From contig JBCDIZ010000008.1 in the NCBI GenBank assembly GCA_038748365.1, forward strand, positions 1-64,000: 64,000 nucleotides of DNA. Direction: 5' to 3'. The notes under the pieces were generated by a model, which saw only the letters and a list, made by a program, of their open reading frames with translations, was not told the DNA's origin and searched no databases. Below are positions 32,364 to 41,156 of this stretch, piece after piece; position 1 is the stretch's first letter, and every line of letters starts with the position of its first letter. The position numbers and the translations under genes were made by a program. The DNA is from Alterisphingorhabdus sp038748365. GTDB lineage: Bacteria; Pseudomonadota; Alphaproteobacteria; Sphingomonadales; Sphingomonadaceae.

Positions 32364-34616
32364 ATGACCCAGACTCAGCCTGCACCGTTGCCTGAAATCA
32401 CCCCGGAAATCGTCGCCGAACATGGCCTGAAACCGGAAGAATATGAGCACATTCTAAACGCATTGGGCCGTGCGCCCAATCTGGTCGAGCTGGGCATCTT
32501 CTCGGTGATGTGGTCGGAGCACTGTTCGTATAAATCCTCGCGGATTCACTTGAAAAAACTGCCGACCGAGGGGCCGCAGGTGATTTGCGGGCCGGGCGAG
32601 AATGCCGGTGTCGTCGATATCGGCCCCGGGCCCGATGGCAAGCCGCTGGCGGCGATCTTTAAGATGGAGAGCCATAATCACCCGTCTTATATCGAGCCCT
32701 ATCAAGGCGCGGCGACCGGCGTTGGCGGCATTTTGCGCGATGTCTTCACCATGGGCGCGCGGCCGGTGGCGCTGATGAACGCGCTGCGTTTCGGCTCGCC
32801 CGATCACCCCAAGATGAAGCATCTGGTCAAGGGCGTGGTCGCGGGGATTGGTGGCTATGGCAATTGCGTCGGCGTGCCGACTGTCGGCGGCGAGACCAAT
32901 TTTGACTCGGCCTATGACGGCAATATCCTCGTCAACGCCATGGCGGTGGGCATCGCCGAGCAGGACAAAATTTTCTATTCTGCAGCCTCGGGCGTCGGCA
33001 ACTCGATCGTCTATGTCGGCTCCAAGACCGGGCGCGACGGCATTCATGGGGCGACCATGGCGAGCGCTGAATTTGACGAGGACAGCGAGGAAAAGCGCCC
33101 GACGGTGCAGGTGGGTGACCCGTTCACCGAAAAACTACTGATCGAGGCCTGTCTTGAGCTCATGGCCACCGATGCGATTGTCGCGATTCAGGATATGGGC
33201 GCGGCGGGGCTGACCTCTTCCAGCGTTGAAATGGCCAGCAATGGCGGCGTTGGTATCCGCCTCAACCTCGACCATGTGCCGCAGCGCGAAACCCATATGA
33301 CCGCCTATGAGATGATGCTGTCAGAATCGCAGGAACGCATGCTGATGGTGCTCAAGCCCGGCCGCGAGGATGAGGCCCAAGCGATTTTCGAGAAATGGGA
33401 GCTCGATTTCGCGGTCATCGGCGAGGTTACCGATACCGGCCATATGGTGCTGGAGCATCTGGGCGAAGTGGTGTGCGATATCCCGCTGGCGCCGCTGGCT
33501 GATGATGCGCCGCTATATGACCGCCCGCATGTGCCTACCAAACCCGCCGAGCCGCTCAAGCCCGAGGACATCCTCGAAAGTACCGATATCGGCGCGGACC
33601 TCTTGAAACTGATGGCCAGCCCCAATCTCGCCAGCCGTAAATGGATCTGGGAGCAATATGACCATCAGGTGATGGCCGATACGGTGCAGAAACCCGGCGG
33701 CGACGCGGCGGTTGTCCGCATCCACGGCACCAATCGCGGCCTTGCCATCACCACCGATTGCACTCCACGCTATGTCAAGGCCGACCCCTATGAGGGCGGC
33801 AAGCAGGCCATCGCCGAAGCCTATCGCAACCTGATCGCCGTCGGTGCCAAGCCACTGGCGGTCACCAACTGCCTCAATTTCGGCAACCCCGAACGCCCGG
33901 AGATTATGGGACAATTTGTTGGTGCGCTGCAGGGCATGAGCGAGGCGTGCAAGGCACTGGATATGCCGATCGTGAGCGGCAATGTGTCGCTGTATAATGA
34001 GACCACCGGGCCAGACGGCGTTCCGCGCGCGATTTTGCCGACGCCTGCCATTGGCGCTATCGGATTGATTGAAGACCTCGATAAGATGATGACGATGGGG
34101 TTTAAGAATGACGGGGATGTAATATTCCTCATCGGCCAAAAGGACGGGGTAAAATTGGATCAGTCGCTCTGGACTGAGAAAATGATAGGGCAACGCAAGG
34201 GAGTAACGCCGAAAACCGATCTGGACTTTGAGCGGCATCTTGGTGACATGATCGTCGGCTTAATTGCAGATGGCATCTTAACATCTGTGCACGATGTTTC
34301 TGATGGCGGAATGCTGGTTGCAGCCAGTGAAATGGCGCTAGCAGGCGGGATAGGCTGCCAATTCTATGAGACCACCGATCCGAACTTCTGGTTCGGTGAA
34401 AACCAAGGACGGTATCTGGTTACTTGCAAGGAGGAAGATGCAGATGCGCTAGAAAGCAAGCTGCATGAAATAAATTCGTATCCGTATCGATTTGGTGTCG
34501 TTGTGGGAGACACCATCGAAATCAATGACTACGGAAAAGGCATATTAATGCAGGTTTCTCTCACCGACCTCCGCGCCGCGCATGAGAGCTTTTTCAAGGA
34601 CTGGATGCAGGATTAA
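32364..34616 (+). CDS. purL: Phosphoribosylformylglycinamidine synthase subunit PurL
   Basis: ATP-dependent synthase of the purine pathway (small bacterial PurL form, working with PurS and PurQ). The 750-residue product has SVMWSEHCSYKSS, GPGENAGVVDIGPG, FKMESHNHPS and a C-terminal VHDVSDGGMLVA; full length. The 3' part, roughly 34060-34555, has more A/T and more TTA, ATA and GGA codons than the rest, while the protein stays normal. This suggests that part of the gene was replaced by a related allele. purS and purQ are not adjacent. Confidence 0.97.
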   Translation: MTQTQPAPLPEITPEIVAEHGLKPEEYEHILNALGRAPNLVELGIFSVMWSEHCSYKSSRIHLKKLPTEGPQVICGPGENAGVVDIGPGPDGKPLAAIFKMESHNHPSYIEPYQGAATGVGGILRDVFTMGARPVALMNALRFGSPDHPKMKHLVKGVVAGIGGYGNCVGVPTVGGETNFDSAYDGNILVNAMAVGIAEQDKIFYSAASGVGNSIVYVGSKTGRDGIHGATMASAEFDEDSEEKRPTVQVGDPFTEKLLIEACLELMATDAIVAIQDMGAAGLTSSSVEMASNGGVGIRLNLDHVPQRETHMTAYEMMLSESQERMLMVLKPGREDEAQAIFEKWELDFAVIGEVTDTGHMVLEHLGEVVCDIPLAPLADDAPLYDRPHVPTKPAEPLKPEDILESTDIGADLLKLMASPNLASRKWIWEQYDHQVMADTVQKPGGDAAVVRIHGTNRGLAITTDCTPRYVKADPYEGGKQAIAEAYRNLIAVGAKPLAVTNCLNFGNPERPEIMGQFVGALQGMSEACKALDMPIVSGNVSLYNETTGPDGVPRAILPTPAIGAIGLIEDLDKMMTMGFKNDGDVIFLIGQKDGVKLDQSLWTEKMIGQRKGVTPKTDLDFERHLGDMIVGLIADGILTSVHDVSDGGMLVAASEMALAGGIGCQFYETTDPNFWFGENQGRYLVTCKEEDADALESKLHEINSYPYRFGVVVGDTIEINDYGKGILMQVSLTDLRAAHESFFKDWMQD

Positions 34617-34622
34617 ACCTCT

Positions 34623-34723
34623 TCGTCATCCTGAACCTGTTTCGGGATCTAAGGCCACTCAGCCCCAGCACGGGAGATGATGGAACGAAGTTACCGCAGG
34701 TGAAACAAGTTCAGCATGACGAG
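34623..34723. repeat. Intergenic dyad repeat, family D
   Basis: Arms TCGTCATCCTGAACCTGTTTC and GAAACAAGTTCAGCATGACGA around a 58-base middle that includes GGAACGAAGTTACCGCAGG. It is related to the copy at 13969 and lies just after the purL stop. Confidence 0.78.
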
Positions 34724-34821
34724 ACTGGGTGGCGCGCTGTTACTAGTGCCGCGCTGGTAGGTGCAGGCTATCGGGCTAGGATGTTGGTGACCAGCACCAG
34801 CGACTGCGCTATAACGGCTTT

Positions 34822-35241
34822 ATGAGCAAGCCACCATCATCCGGCTATTCGGGCACGCCCTTGGCCAAGAAGCTGACCCTGAAAGACGGCATGCGCGTCT
34901 GGTTCGACGTCATGCCCGAAACTGTTCGCGCCGAAATTGCCGATTATGGGCTGGACCTAACCGAGCTGGACGAGCCCTCCCAAGGCCTCAACGCCGCGCA
35001 CATTTTTGTCACCGAACGCGTCATGCTGGAGCAGCGCCTCACCATGCTGCGCACCACCATAGCACCCGAAGGTCAGATCTGGGTCAGTTGGCCCAAAAAA
35101 GCGGCCAAGATGGAGACTGACATCACCGAAGATGTGATCCGCGAAGTCTGCCTGCCCATGGGGCTGGTCGATATAAAGGTGTGCGCGGTGGATGCGATCT
35201 GGTCCGGCCTGAAACTGGTGATCCGCAAGGAATTGCGCTAA
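34822..35241 (+). CDS. DUF3052 family protein
   Basis: Soluble 139-residue protein of unknown function. The N-terminal GYSGTPLAKKLTLKDGMRVW and the mid-part IWVSWPKKAAKM followed by DITEDVIREVCLPMGLVDIKV are the DUF3052 pattern. No catalytic motif is known. It is convergent with coq4, 21 bases apart. Confidence 0.85.
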   Translation: MSKPPSSGYSGTPLAKKLTLKDGMRVWFDVMPETVRAEIADYGLDLTELDEPSQGLNAAHIFVTERVMLEQRLTMLRTTIAPEGQIWVSWPKKAAKMETDITEDVIREVCLPMGLVDIKVCAVDAIWSGLKLVIRKELR

Positions 35242-35262
35242 AGCTAAAGAAGCGTCAGGCAG

Positions 35263-36042
35263 TTACGCCATCACCAGCATATCATGCGGGCTTACCCCGG
35301 CATCGGCACAGACTTGCAGCGCCGACTGATAATGCGTCGGCGGCGCGATGTTCATTTCAGCGCGCACCTCATCGATCGATCGGGGCAGCAGCGCCGTGAT
35401 GTCGCTATGGCCGATATTGGCCGCGGCCTTGCCATGGCGCTGTGCCTGACGGATAGCCTTGAAAACCGGCACTCCGGCAGGGGCACGGCGTTTAACCTCA
35501 AACCCGCCCGCATAGGCGATAAACAGAAAGCCTAGAGAAAAATTCTGGCTGTAGGAAAAAGCCAGTACGCATTGTTCGCCCAACGGATCACGGCCATAGC
35601 CGGTGAGGATATGCACCAGATCATGGGTGTCGCGCAGGCGATGGCCGAACCATTCCAACTGATCCGGGTAGCTCGGGATTTTTGAGGCGAATTTCGCGTT
35701 TTCCTCAACCAGGCCTTGGGCAGAGATATTTTCCCGTTCCATAAATTCGACATAGGCCCGGCCGAACGAGCCCGCAGGCATGGCCTTAAGGCTCTCGTGA
35801 TCATCGAGAATGGCGACGAGATTCTCGTCCCGCGCTCGCAATTCCTTGCCGAAATCGCTTTCCAGAAACCGCATGGCATCATCAAAATAGCGCTGGCTGC
35901 GTAGATTGTTGGTGATGTGGAACACCTGCTCGGTGTCTTCCTTATCGGCGATCAGCTTGCGGAAATGGTGCAGCGCCTTCAGCGGCTTGAAAGGAGCGCG
36001 CTCACGCTCAGGGTGCACAAGGGGGATATCGGATATCGGCAT
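35263..36042 (-). CDS. Coq4-family ubiquinone biosynthesis protein
   Basis: Homolog of mitochondrial Coq4, which supports ubiquinone ring modification. Family evidence is the metal-binding-like HRLRDTHDLVHILTGYGRDP (HDxxH) near residue 150 and the GFEVKRRAPAGVPVF tail. The frame opens at 36135, but a promoter and palindrome lie at 36071-36103; the ATG at 36042 (MPISDIPLVHP) leaves a 22-base leader with GAGA upstream and is preferred, giving 259 residues. ATG at 36054 is possible but leaves little leader. Confidence 0.88.
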   Translation of the reverse strand: MPISDIPLVHPERERAPFKPLKALHHFRKLIADKEDTEQVFHITNNLRSQRYFDDAMRFLESDFGKELRARDENLVAILDDHESLKAMPAGSFGRAYVEFMERENISAQGLVEENAKFASKIPSYPDQLEWFGHRLRDTHDLVHILTGYGRDPLGEQCVLAFSYSQNFSLGFLFIAYAGGFEVKRRAPAGVPVFKAIRQAQRHGKAAANIGHSDITALLPRSIDEVRAEMNIAPPTHYQSALQVCADAGVSPHDMLVMA

Positions 36043-36070
36043 GGCTGGTCTCATTGATTCTGGTATATCA

Positions 36071-36103
36071 AAAATATGCTTTACTGACACTCCTGTCAAT
36101 AAA
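36071..36103 (-). promoter_or_regulatory. coq4 promoter overlapped by a TetR-type palindrome
   Basis: On the minus strand TTGACA (36099-36094), 17-base spacer, TATTTT (36076-36071). The palindrome TTTACTGACA-CTCC-TGTCAATAAA (36080-36103, 9 of 10 paired positions) covers the -35 and spacer, a placement expected for a repressor. No regulator gene is adjacent. Confidence 0.6.
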
Positions 36104-36202
36104 TCGTTAGTGGCATGGATTTTCTGGTCTTTCACGGCAGGGCTTTTGTCCTGCGCAACGGCGCGCTAGGCAAGATGGAGATCAACAGACCGGATAGCCA
36201 TA

Positions 36203-36877
36203 ATGAAACCGCATGATACCCTGCCCTATACCCAGTTGCCCGATTATAGCGACGAAGAGCGCATCACCCGCGCGCATGATTTCTATGAAGCGATCAAGAC
36301 CCGGCGCTCCTGCCGCTATTTTGCGCCCGATCCAGTGCCGCGCGAGGTGATTGAACAGGCGCTACTGGCAGCGGGTACCGCGCCCAATGGTGCCAATCAC
36401 CAACCCTGGCATTTTGCGGTCATCACTTCAGCGGAGAAGAAAGCTGCTCTGCGTGCCGCTGCTGAAGAAGAGGAGCGTGCCTTTTATTCCGGCAAGGCGA
36501 GCGACGAATGGCTCGAAGCGCTCGACCCGCTGGGTACCGATGCCGACAAGCCGTTTCTCGAAATCGCGCCCTATCTCATTGTTATCTTTGCCCAGCGCAA
36601 GGGCGGGATTGAGCCGGGTGATGCGAAGCAGAATTATTATGTCAATGAAAGCGTCGGTATCGCCACCGGCATGCTGATTACCGCTTTACATGATGCCGGG
36701 CTGGCGACGCTGACGCATACGCCCAATCCGATGAAATTTCTTAACGAGCTATGTGATCGCCCGGCCACCGAAAAGCCAATGATGGTGCTGGTCGTCGGCA
36801 AGCCCGCGCCCAATGCCACCATCCCGGTCCATGCCACGCTGAAAAAGCCGCTGGACCAGATCAGTTCGTGGCTGTAG
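36203..36877 (+). CDS. Nitroreductase-family flavoprotein, iodotyrosine deiodinase-like
   Basis: FMN-dependent protein of 224 residues. The FMN motif is KTRRSCRYFAPDPVP and the AGTAPNGANHQPWHF loop follows. The mid-part aligns with mammalian iodotyrosine deiodinase: EEEERAFY gives Glu91 and Tyr95, and the conserved Lys116 lies 21 residues after the Tyr. In that enzyme these three residues (Glu153, Tyr157, Lys178 in mouse) hold the amino-acid end of the halotyrosine. HDAGLATLTHTPNPMKFL is also characteristic. A reductive dehalogenase of halogenated tyrosine is therefore plausible. It has no membrane anchor. Confidence 0.88.
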   Translation: MKPHDTLPYTQLPDYSDEERITRAHDFYEAIKTRRSCRYFAPDPVPREVIEQALLAAGTAPNGANHQPWHFAVITSAEKKAALRAAAEEEERAFYSGKASDEWLEALDPLGTDADKPFLEIAPYLIVIFAQRKGGIEPGDAKQNYYVNESVGIATGMLITALHDAGLATLTHTPNPMKFLNELCDRPATEKPMMVLVVGKPAPNATIPVHATLKKPLDQISSWL

Positions 36878-36909
36878 CACCTCAATAATACACATTCGGG
36901 GGACAGCAT

Positions 36910-38154
36910 ATGGCAACAGCCGCACCAACCGGCGCGCGCTATCTTGAGCTAGACGCATTGCGCGGCTTTGCCGTTATGGGCATTTTGGCGATGAATATTG
37001 TCGGTTTCGCCATGCCGGGACAGAGCTATCTCAACCCCGGTGTCTATGGCGATGCCGGTCCTGCCGATGTCAGCGCCTGGATTTTCAACTTTATTCTGGT
37101 GGATGGCAAGATGCGCGGGCTGTTCTCACTGCTCTTTGGCGCCAGCATGATGCTAATTATCCAGAGTGCTGAGGCCAAAGGGCAATCTCCGGCACAAATT
37201 CATTATGCGCGGATGTTCTGGCTGGCGCTGTTCGGCCTCGCGCATTTCTATCTGCTCTGGTTTGGCGATATACTGTTCCTCTATGCGGTGATTGGCTGCC
37301 TGGCCTTTCTCTTCCGCAATATGGATGCAAAGCGGCTGATCCGCTGGGGACTGATTATCTTCACCTTTGGCACGCTGTTATGGGCGCTGATAATGGCGCC
37401 TATGCTGGTGTTTCAGGCATTTAGCACGGGACCCGGCGCTGACCCGGAGATGGCACAAAACTATCAGCAAATGATGGATGATCTTGATGTGCAGGGCGAG
37501 ATTGCGCGTGATCTCGCCGCCTATCGCGGCAGCTATGTGGATACGGTTCAACACAAGCTGACCAACTATGCGTTTCAGCCGCTGGTGATGATTTTTCAGG
37601 TCGGTTTAGAGACATTGCCGATGATGCTGTTTGGTATGGCGATGCTGAAAAACGGCTTCCTTCTCGGCCAGTGGAGCAGCACCGACTATAATCGCTGGGG
37701 TTGGCGACTAACGATAGGCGGTGCCATTCTCTCGGCGCTTATCGCCTGGATCCAGATTGCCTGTGATTTTGATGTGGTTACGGTAATGAATGCCGCCATA
37801 GCCTGGACCTATATTCCCCGGTTGATGATGACCATCGGCTATGCCGCATTGCTGTTGCTAGTGATCCAGCGCTTTGGCGGTACCGCCTTTATCCGCCGCG
37901 TTGCCTCGGCCGGACGCGCAGCTTTCACCAATTATCTCGGTACATCGATTATCATGTGTGCCATCTTCTATGGCTGGGGCTTTGGGCTGTTCGGCTCGGT
38001 TGGCCGTTGGGAGCTCTATCTCTTCGTCCTTGGCATGTGGGCGCTGATGCTGCTGTGGTCGCAACCTTGGCTGATTCGCTTTCGCTATGGGCCACTGGAA
38101 TGGCTGTGGCGTTCACTCGCACGGGGGAAGCTGCAGAGGCTGACCATTCGATAA
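36910..38154 (+). CDS. DUF418 (YeiB-like) membrane protein
   Basis: Polytopic inner-membrane protein of 414 residues with about ten hydrophobic segments. The N-terminal YLELDALRGFAVMGILAMNI is the family signature and the C-terminal AAFTNYLGTSIIMCAIFYGWG is the DUF418 domain. Function unknown; related to acyltransferase-3-like membrane proteins. It starts 32 bases after the deiodinase-like gene, so the two are probably cotranscribed. Confidence 0.92.
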   Translation: MATAAPTGARYLELDALRGFAVMGILAMNIVGFAMPGQSYLNPGVYGDAGPADVSAWIFNFILVDGKMRGLFSLLFGASMMLIIQSAEAKGQSPAQIHYARMFWLALFGLAHFYLLWFGDILFLYAVIGCLAFLFRNMDAKRLIRWGLIIFTFGTLLWALIMAPMLVFQAFSTGPGADPEMAQNYQQMMDDLDVQGEIARDLAAYRGSYVDTVQHKLTNYAFQPLVMIFQVGLETLPMMLFGMAMLKNGFLLGQWSSTDYNRWGWRLTIGGAILSALIAWIQIACDFDVVTVMNAAIAWTYIPRLMMTIGYAALLLLVIQRFGGTAFIRRVASAGRAAFTNYLGTSIIMCAIFYGWGFGLFGSVGRWELYLFVLGMWALMLLWSQPWLIRFRYGPLEWLWRSLARGKLQRLTIR

Positions 38155-38210
38155 TCAATCCTCTGAACAATAAGCACAGCTATTTATTGCAAAAGTCTCG
38201 CAATAGTTCT

Positions 38211-38233
38211 TGCAAGCCATTCTCATTATCGCT
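38211..38233 (+). promoter_or_regulatory. Fur-like iron box upstream of bfd
   Basis: TGCAAGCCATTCTCATTATCG ends 27 bases before the bfd start. Its complement begins GATAATGAGAAT, 11 of 12 matches to the left part of the classical Fur box. A second inverted pair ATTGC-N9-GCAAT lies at 38186-38204. Iron control of bfd is known in other bacteria. Confidence 0.5.
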
Positions 38234-38259
38234 ATTTCATAGCTATAAGGAGTCGAAAT

Positions 38260-38433
38260 ATGGTCGTCTGTGTCTGCAATGCCATTAAGGAAAAAGACCT
38301 CAAGGCTGCGCTGATTGAGGAAGGTCCGGGACGGCCTGCGGATGTTTATGCGCGCATGGGGCGTCGGCCCAAATGCGGCCATTGCCTGAAATTCGCGCAA
38401 AGCATTATCAATTCAGAAGCTGCGACCGCTTAG
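38260..38433 (+). CDS. bfd: Bacterioferritin-associated ferredoxin
   Basis: A 57-residue [2Fe-2S] protein that delivers electrons to bacterioferritin so that stored iron is released. Its four ligands are visible: Cys4, Cys6 (VCVCNAIKE), Cys39 and Cys42 (KCGHCLK). AAGGAG at 38247-38252 is a strong ribosome-binding site. bfr follows 100 bases later. A Fur-like box upstream suggests expression in low iron. Confidence 0.93.
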   Translation: MVVCVCNAIKEKDLKAALIEEGPGRPADVYARMGRRPKCGHCLKFAQSIINSEAATA

Positions 38434-38533
38434 CATTATCATCCCAAAAAACCCAGCTTTTCTGCGGCTTTCAGGGTTTTCATTCTCTTGTTGCATCGCT
38501 ATATAGCGCGCAAGCAACAAGGGAATACATATT

Positions 38534-39019
38534 ATGCGTGGTGATCAACAAGTCATCGATCTATTGAATGAAGCGCTCAAGAATGAGCTGACAGCGGTCA
38601 ATCAATATTGGCTGCATTATCGTCTGCTGCACGACTGGGGCGTAACCAAACTGGCCGAGTTTGAACGGCACGAATCCATCGACGAAATGAAGCATGCCGA
38701 TCAGTTGGCGGAGCGTATTTTGTTCCTCAACGGCCTGCCCAATTTTCAGCTTCTTGGCCGGTTGAAGATCGGTGAAACGGTTGAAGAAATCATCGATTCC
38801 GATCTGGCCCTCGAATATGAGGCAGTGGATATGCTGAAAGGTGCTGTCGCGCATTGTGAGAGCGTTAGCGATTTTGTCAGCCGTGATTTGTTCGCCGCGA
38901 TATTGGCGAGTGAAGAAGAGCATGTTGATACGCTGGAAACCCAGAAAGACATGATCGAGCGCATGGGCATTCAGAATTACATCCAGCTTCAGTCAAAGCC
39001 GGCTGAGGAAAGCGCTTAA
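38534..39019 (+). CDS. bfr: Bacterioferritin
   Basis: Heme-containing 24-mer iron store, 161 residues. All ferroxidase ligands are present: Glu18, Glu51, His54, Glu94, Glu127, His130. The heme ligand Met52 is also present (DEMKHADQ), so this is a true Bfr rather than a heme-free ferritin. It is paired with bfd. A strong terminator follows. Confidence 0.98.
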   Translation: MRGDQQVIDLLNEALKNELTAVNQYWLHYRLLHDWGVTKLAEFERHESIDEMKHADQLAERILFLNGLPNFQLLGRLKIGETVEEIIDSDLALEYEAVDMLKGAVAHCESVSDFVSRDLFAAILASEEEHVDTLETQKDMIERMGIQNYIQLQSKPAEESA

Positions 39020-39062
39020 GACAGGGTCTTGACCCTAAAGCATATATTCGCTGAGCAAAATA

Positions 39063-39098
39063 AAACCCACCATATGCCAAATCATATGGTGGGTTTTT
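39063..39098 (+). terminator. Rho-independent terminator after bfr
   Basis: AAACCCACCATATG, loop CCAAAT, CATATGGTGGGTTT, then T-rich. The 13-14 base stem is perfect. It lies between the convergent bfr and hpt genes and, with A-runs on its left, probably serves both. Confidence 0.93.
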
Positions 39099-39119
39099 GC
39101 ATCTGTTTCTGGAAGTGGT

Positions 39120-39584
39120 TCAGACGCGGCCGAAGCTGGTATCGACCGGTTCTTCTTTGCGACGGCCAAAGGTGCGTCTTTGCACCAGCGGATTGGTCTC
39201 TTTTTCCAGCGCTTGGAGCGATTGTTCAAACAGCTCGCGCAACATAACCACCGCTTGCAATAACTCATCCGGCTGTTGCCGCAATTCGACACAACGCCGG
39301 GCGACCATTTCAATCTGCTCGGCCACGGCGGCGAGGCGTTCTGCGCCAAATTGTGCCGATTCTCCCTTAAGCGTGTGCGCCGGTATCACCAGCTTCGCAG
39401 CATCGCTGGCACGCATCGCCTCTTCAATATCGGCAACGGATTTTGTCCCATCTTCACGGAAATAGCCCAATATACGGACAAAATCGGCGCCAAGAGCCGA
39501 TCGCGTCTCCGCAAATGTGGACCAATTCACCAATGGCGTCTCTGCGTGAGTCACCGTCACTTTACTCCCGTCTCTGAACTGCAT
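39120..39584 (-). CDS. Free-standing Hpt phosphotransfer protein
   Basis: Small helical phosphorelay protein of 154 residues. The Hpt signature is PAHTLKGESAQFGAERLAAV with phospho-acceptor His70. There is no attached kinase or receiver domain. Such proteins shuttle phosphate between hybrid kinases and response regulators. No kinase is adjacent; CtrA at 60493 and PhyR at 22983 are in the window but a link is only speculation. The basic C-terminus (about 130-154) is extra. Confidence 0.88.
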   Translation of the reverse strand: MQFRDGSKVTVTHAETPLVNWSTFAETRSALGADFVRILGYFREDGTKSVADIEEAMRASDAAKLVIPAHTLKGESAQFGAERLAAVAEQIEMVARRCVELRQQPDELLQAVVMLRELFEQSLQALEKETNPLVQRRTFGRRKEEPVDTSFGRV

Positions 39585-39649
39585 CAGCTCAATAGGAGTG
39601 ATGATAAATGGGAGAGGTAAAGAGAGTGTTGATGAAGACGGGACTTTCG

Positions 39650-41110
39650 TTACCTGCTTTGCCCGCGGTCTTTCTGGCGGACATGATAGGGGTTTTTCGG
39701 ACTGCGTAAGGACAGACGGATCGGCACCGCATCAAAACCTAGATCACGCCTTATGCCATTGATCAGATAGCGCTTATAGCTTTCCGGCAGCGCATCGAGC
39801 CGCGTGCCAAACAGCACAAAGCCAGGCGGGCGAATCTTGGCCTGGGTGATAAAGCGCAGCTTGATGCGTTTGCCGCCCGGTGCCGGCGGCGGATTGGCTT
39901 CAAGCGCATCATCGAACCAGCGGTTGAGCAGCGATGTCGGAATACGCCGCGACCAACTGCGCCGTACCTCAAAAGCGGCGGACATAAGCTGATCAATACC
40001 CTTGCCGGTCATGGCAGAGACAGTGATAACCGGAACGCCACGCACCTGTGCCAGCCCCTCATCCAGAGCGCCTCTTATGCCGTTGAACAGCGCACTGGCA
40101 TTTTCCGCGACATCCCATTTGTTGATCGCGATGATCAGCGCCCGGCCTTCCTGCAGCACATGGTCGGCGATTTTGAGGTCCTGTGCCTCTAGTCCCTTGG
40201 TTGCATCAAGCAACAGCACAACCACTTCGGCAAAATCAATCGCACGGCGGGCATCGGCAACCGACATTTTCTCCAGCTTTTCAGTCACCTTGGCGCGTTT
40301 GCGCATACCAGCCGTATCGATCAGGCGAACCGGGCGCTCCAGGCCTTCCCTGTCGGTCCACTGCCAATCCACAGCGATGCTGTCACGGGTTATCCCGGCT
40401 TCAGGGCCGGTAATCAATCGATCCTCACCCAGCATACGGTTGATCAGCGTCGATTTGCCCGCATTAGGCCGCCCGACAATCGCCAGCTGTAGCGCGCCCA
40501 ACTCTTCCTCGCTGGGGACAAATTCCTCATCGGGTGCATCTTCATCAATGGCGACATCCATCATCGGTTTTTGCAGAGCGTTGCCAGCCGCATCCACGCC
40601 CTGTTCTGCCATTGCCGCTTCAACCGGCTCGCGAATGGCGGCGAACAAATCGGCCAGCCCTTCGCCATGTTCGGCGCTCATCGCGACCGGGTCACCAAAG
40701 CCGAGTGCGTAGCTCTCCAGAACGCCGCCCTCGCCTGCCTTGCCTTCGGCCTTGTTGGCGACCAGCACAATCGGTGTTTTCACGGTGCGCAGCCAACGGG
40801 CGATTTCCTCATCCAACGGGGTGATCCCGGCACGGGCATCGACAACGAACAACGTAACTGCAGCACCTGCGACCGCCGCTTCGGTCTGCTGCCGCATCCG
40901 CCCGGGGAGCGTTTCCGGATCCTCGTCCTCATAGCCAGCAGTATCGACAATCTGGAATTTGAGACCCAGTAGTTCCACCTCACCCATGCGACGGTCGCGT
41001 GTGACCCCCGGCTGGTCATCGACCAGCGCCAGCCGCTTGCCCACCAAGCGATTGAACAGCGTCGATTTGCCGACATTGGGGCGGCCTATGATCACAATTT
41101 CGGGCAGCAT
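39650..41110 (-). CDS. der: Ribosome assembly GTPase Der (EngA)
   Basis: Essential 50S assembly factor with two GTPase domains. G1 boxes are GRPNVGKST (residues 8-16) and GRPNAGKST (near 213), each followed by its DxxG (VDTAGYEDED and IDTAGMRKRA) and NKxD-like (VANKAEG and AINKWDV). A KH-like C-terminal domain follows. At 486 residues it is slightly longer than E. coli Der because of an acidic linker. It follows bamB in an operon, as in E. coli. Confidence 0.97.
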   Translation of the reverse strand: MLPEIVIIGRPNVGKSTLFNRLVGKRLALVDDQPGVTRDRRMGEVELLGLKFQIVDTAGYEDEDPETLPGRMRQQTEAAVAGAAVTLFVVDARAGITPLDEEIARWLRTVKTPIVLVANKAEGKAGEGGVLESYALGFGDPVAMSAEHGEGLADLFAAIREPVEAAMAEQGVDAAGNALQKPMMDVAIDEDAPDEEFVPSEEELGALQLAIVGRPNAGKSTLINRMLGEDRLITGPEAGITRDSIAVDWQWTDREGLERPVRLIDTAGMRKRAKVTEKLEKMSVADARRAIDFAEVVVLLLDATKGLEAQDLKIADHVLQEGRALIIAINKWDVAENASALFNGIRGALDEGLAQVRGVPVITVSAMTGKGIDQLMSAAFEVRRSWSRRIPTSLLNRWFDDALEANPPPAPGGKRIKLRFITQAKIRPPGFVLFGTRLDALPESYKRYLINGIRRDLGFDAVPIRLSLRSPKNPYHVRQKDRGQSR

Positions 41111-41156
41111 GGTTATTTCCAGTCATGCGCGGGCATGACCATCATGCCCCTGCAGA

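Noticed and set aside
41121..41140. GTCATGC-GCGG-GCATGAC dyad between bamB and der
   Set aside because: Short, no T-run and within an operon; not called a terminator.
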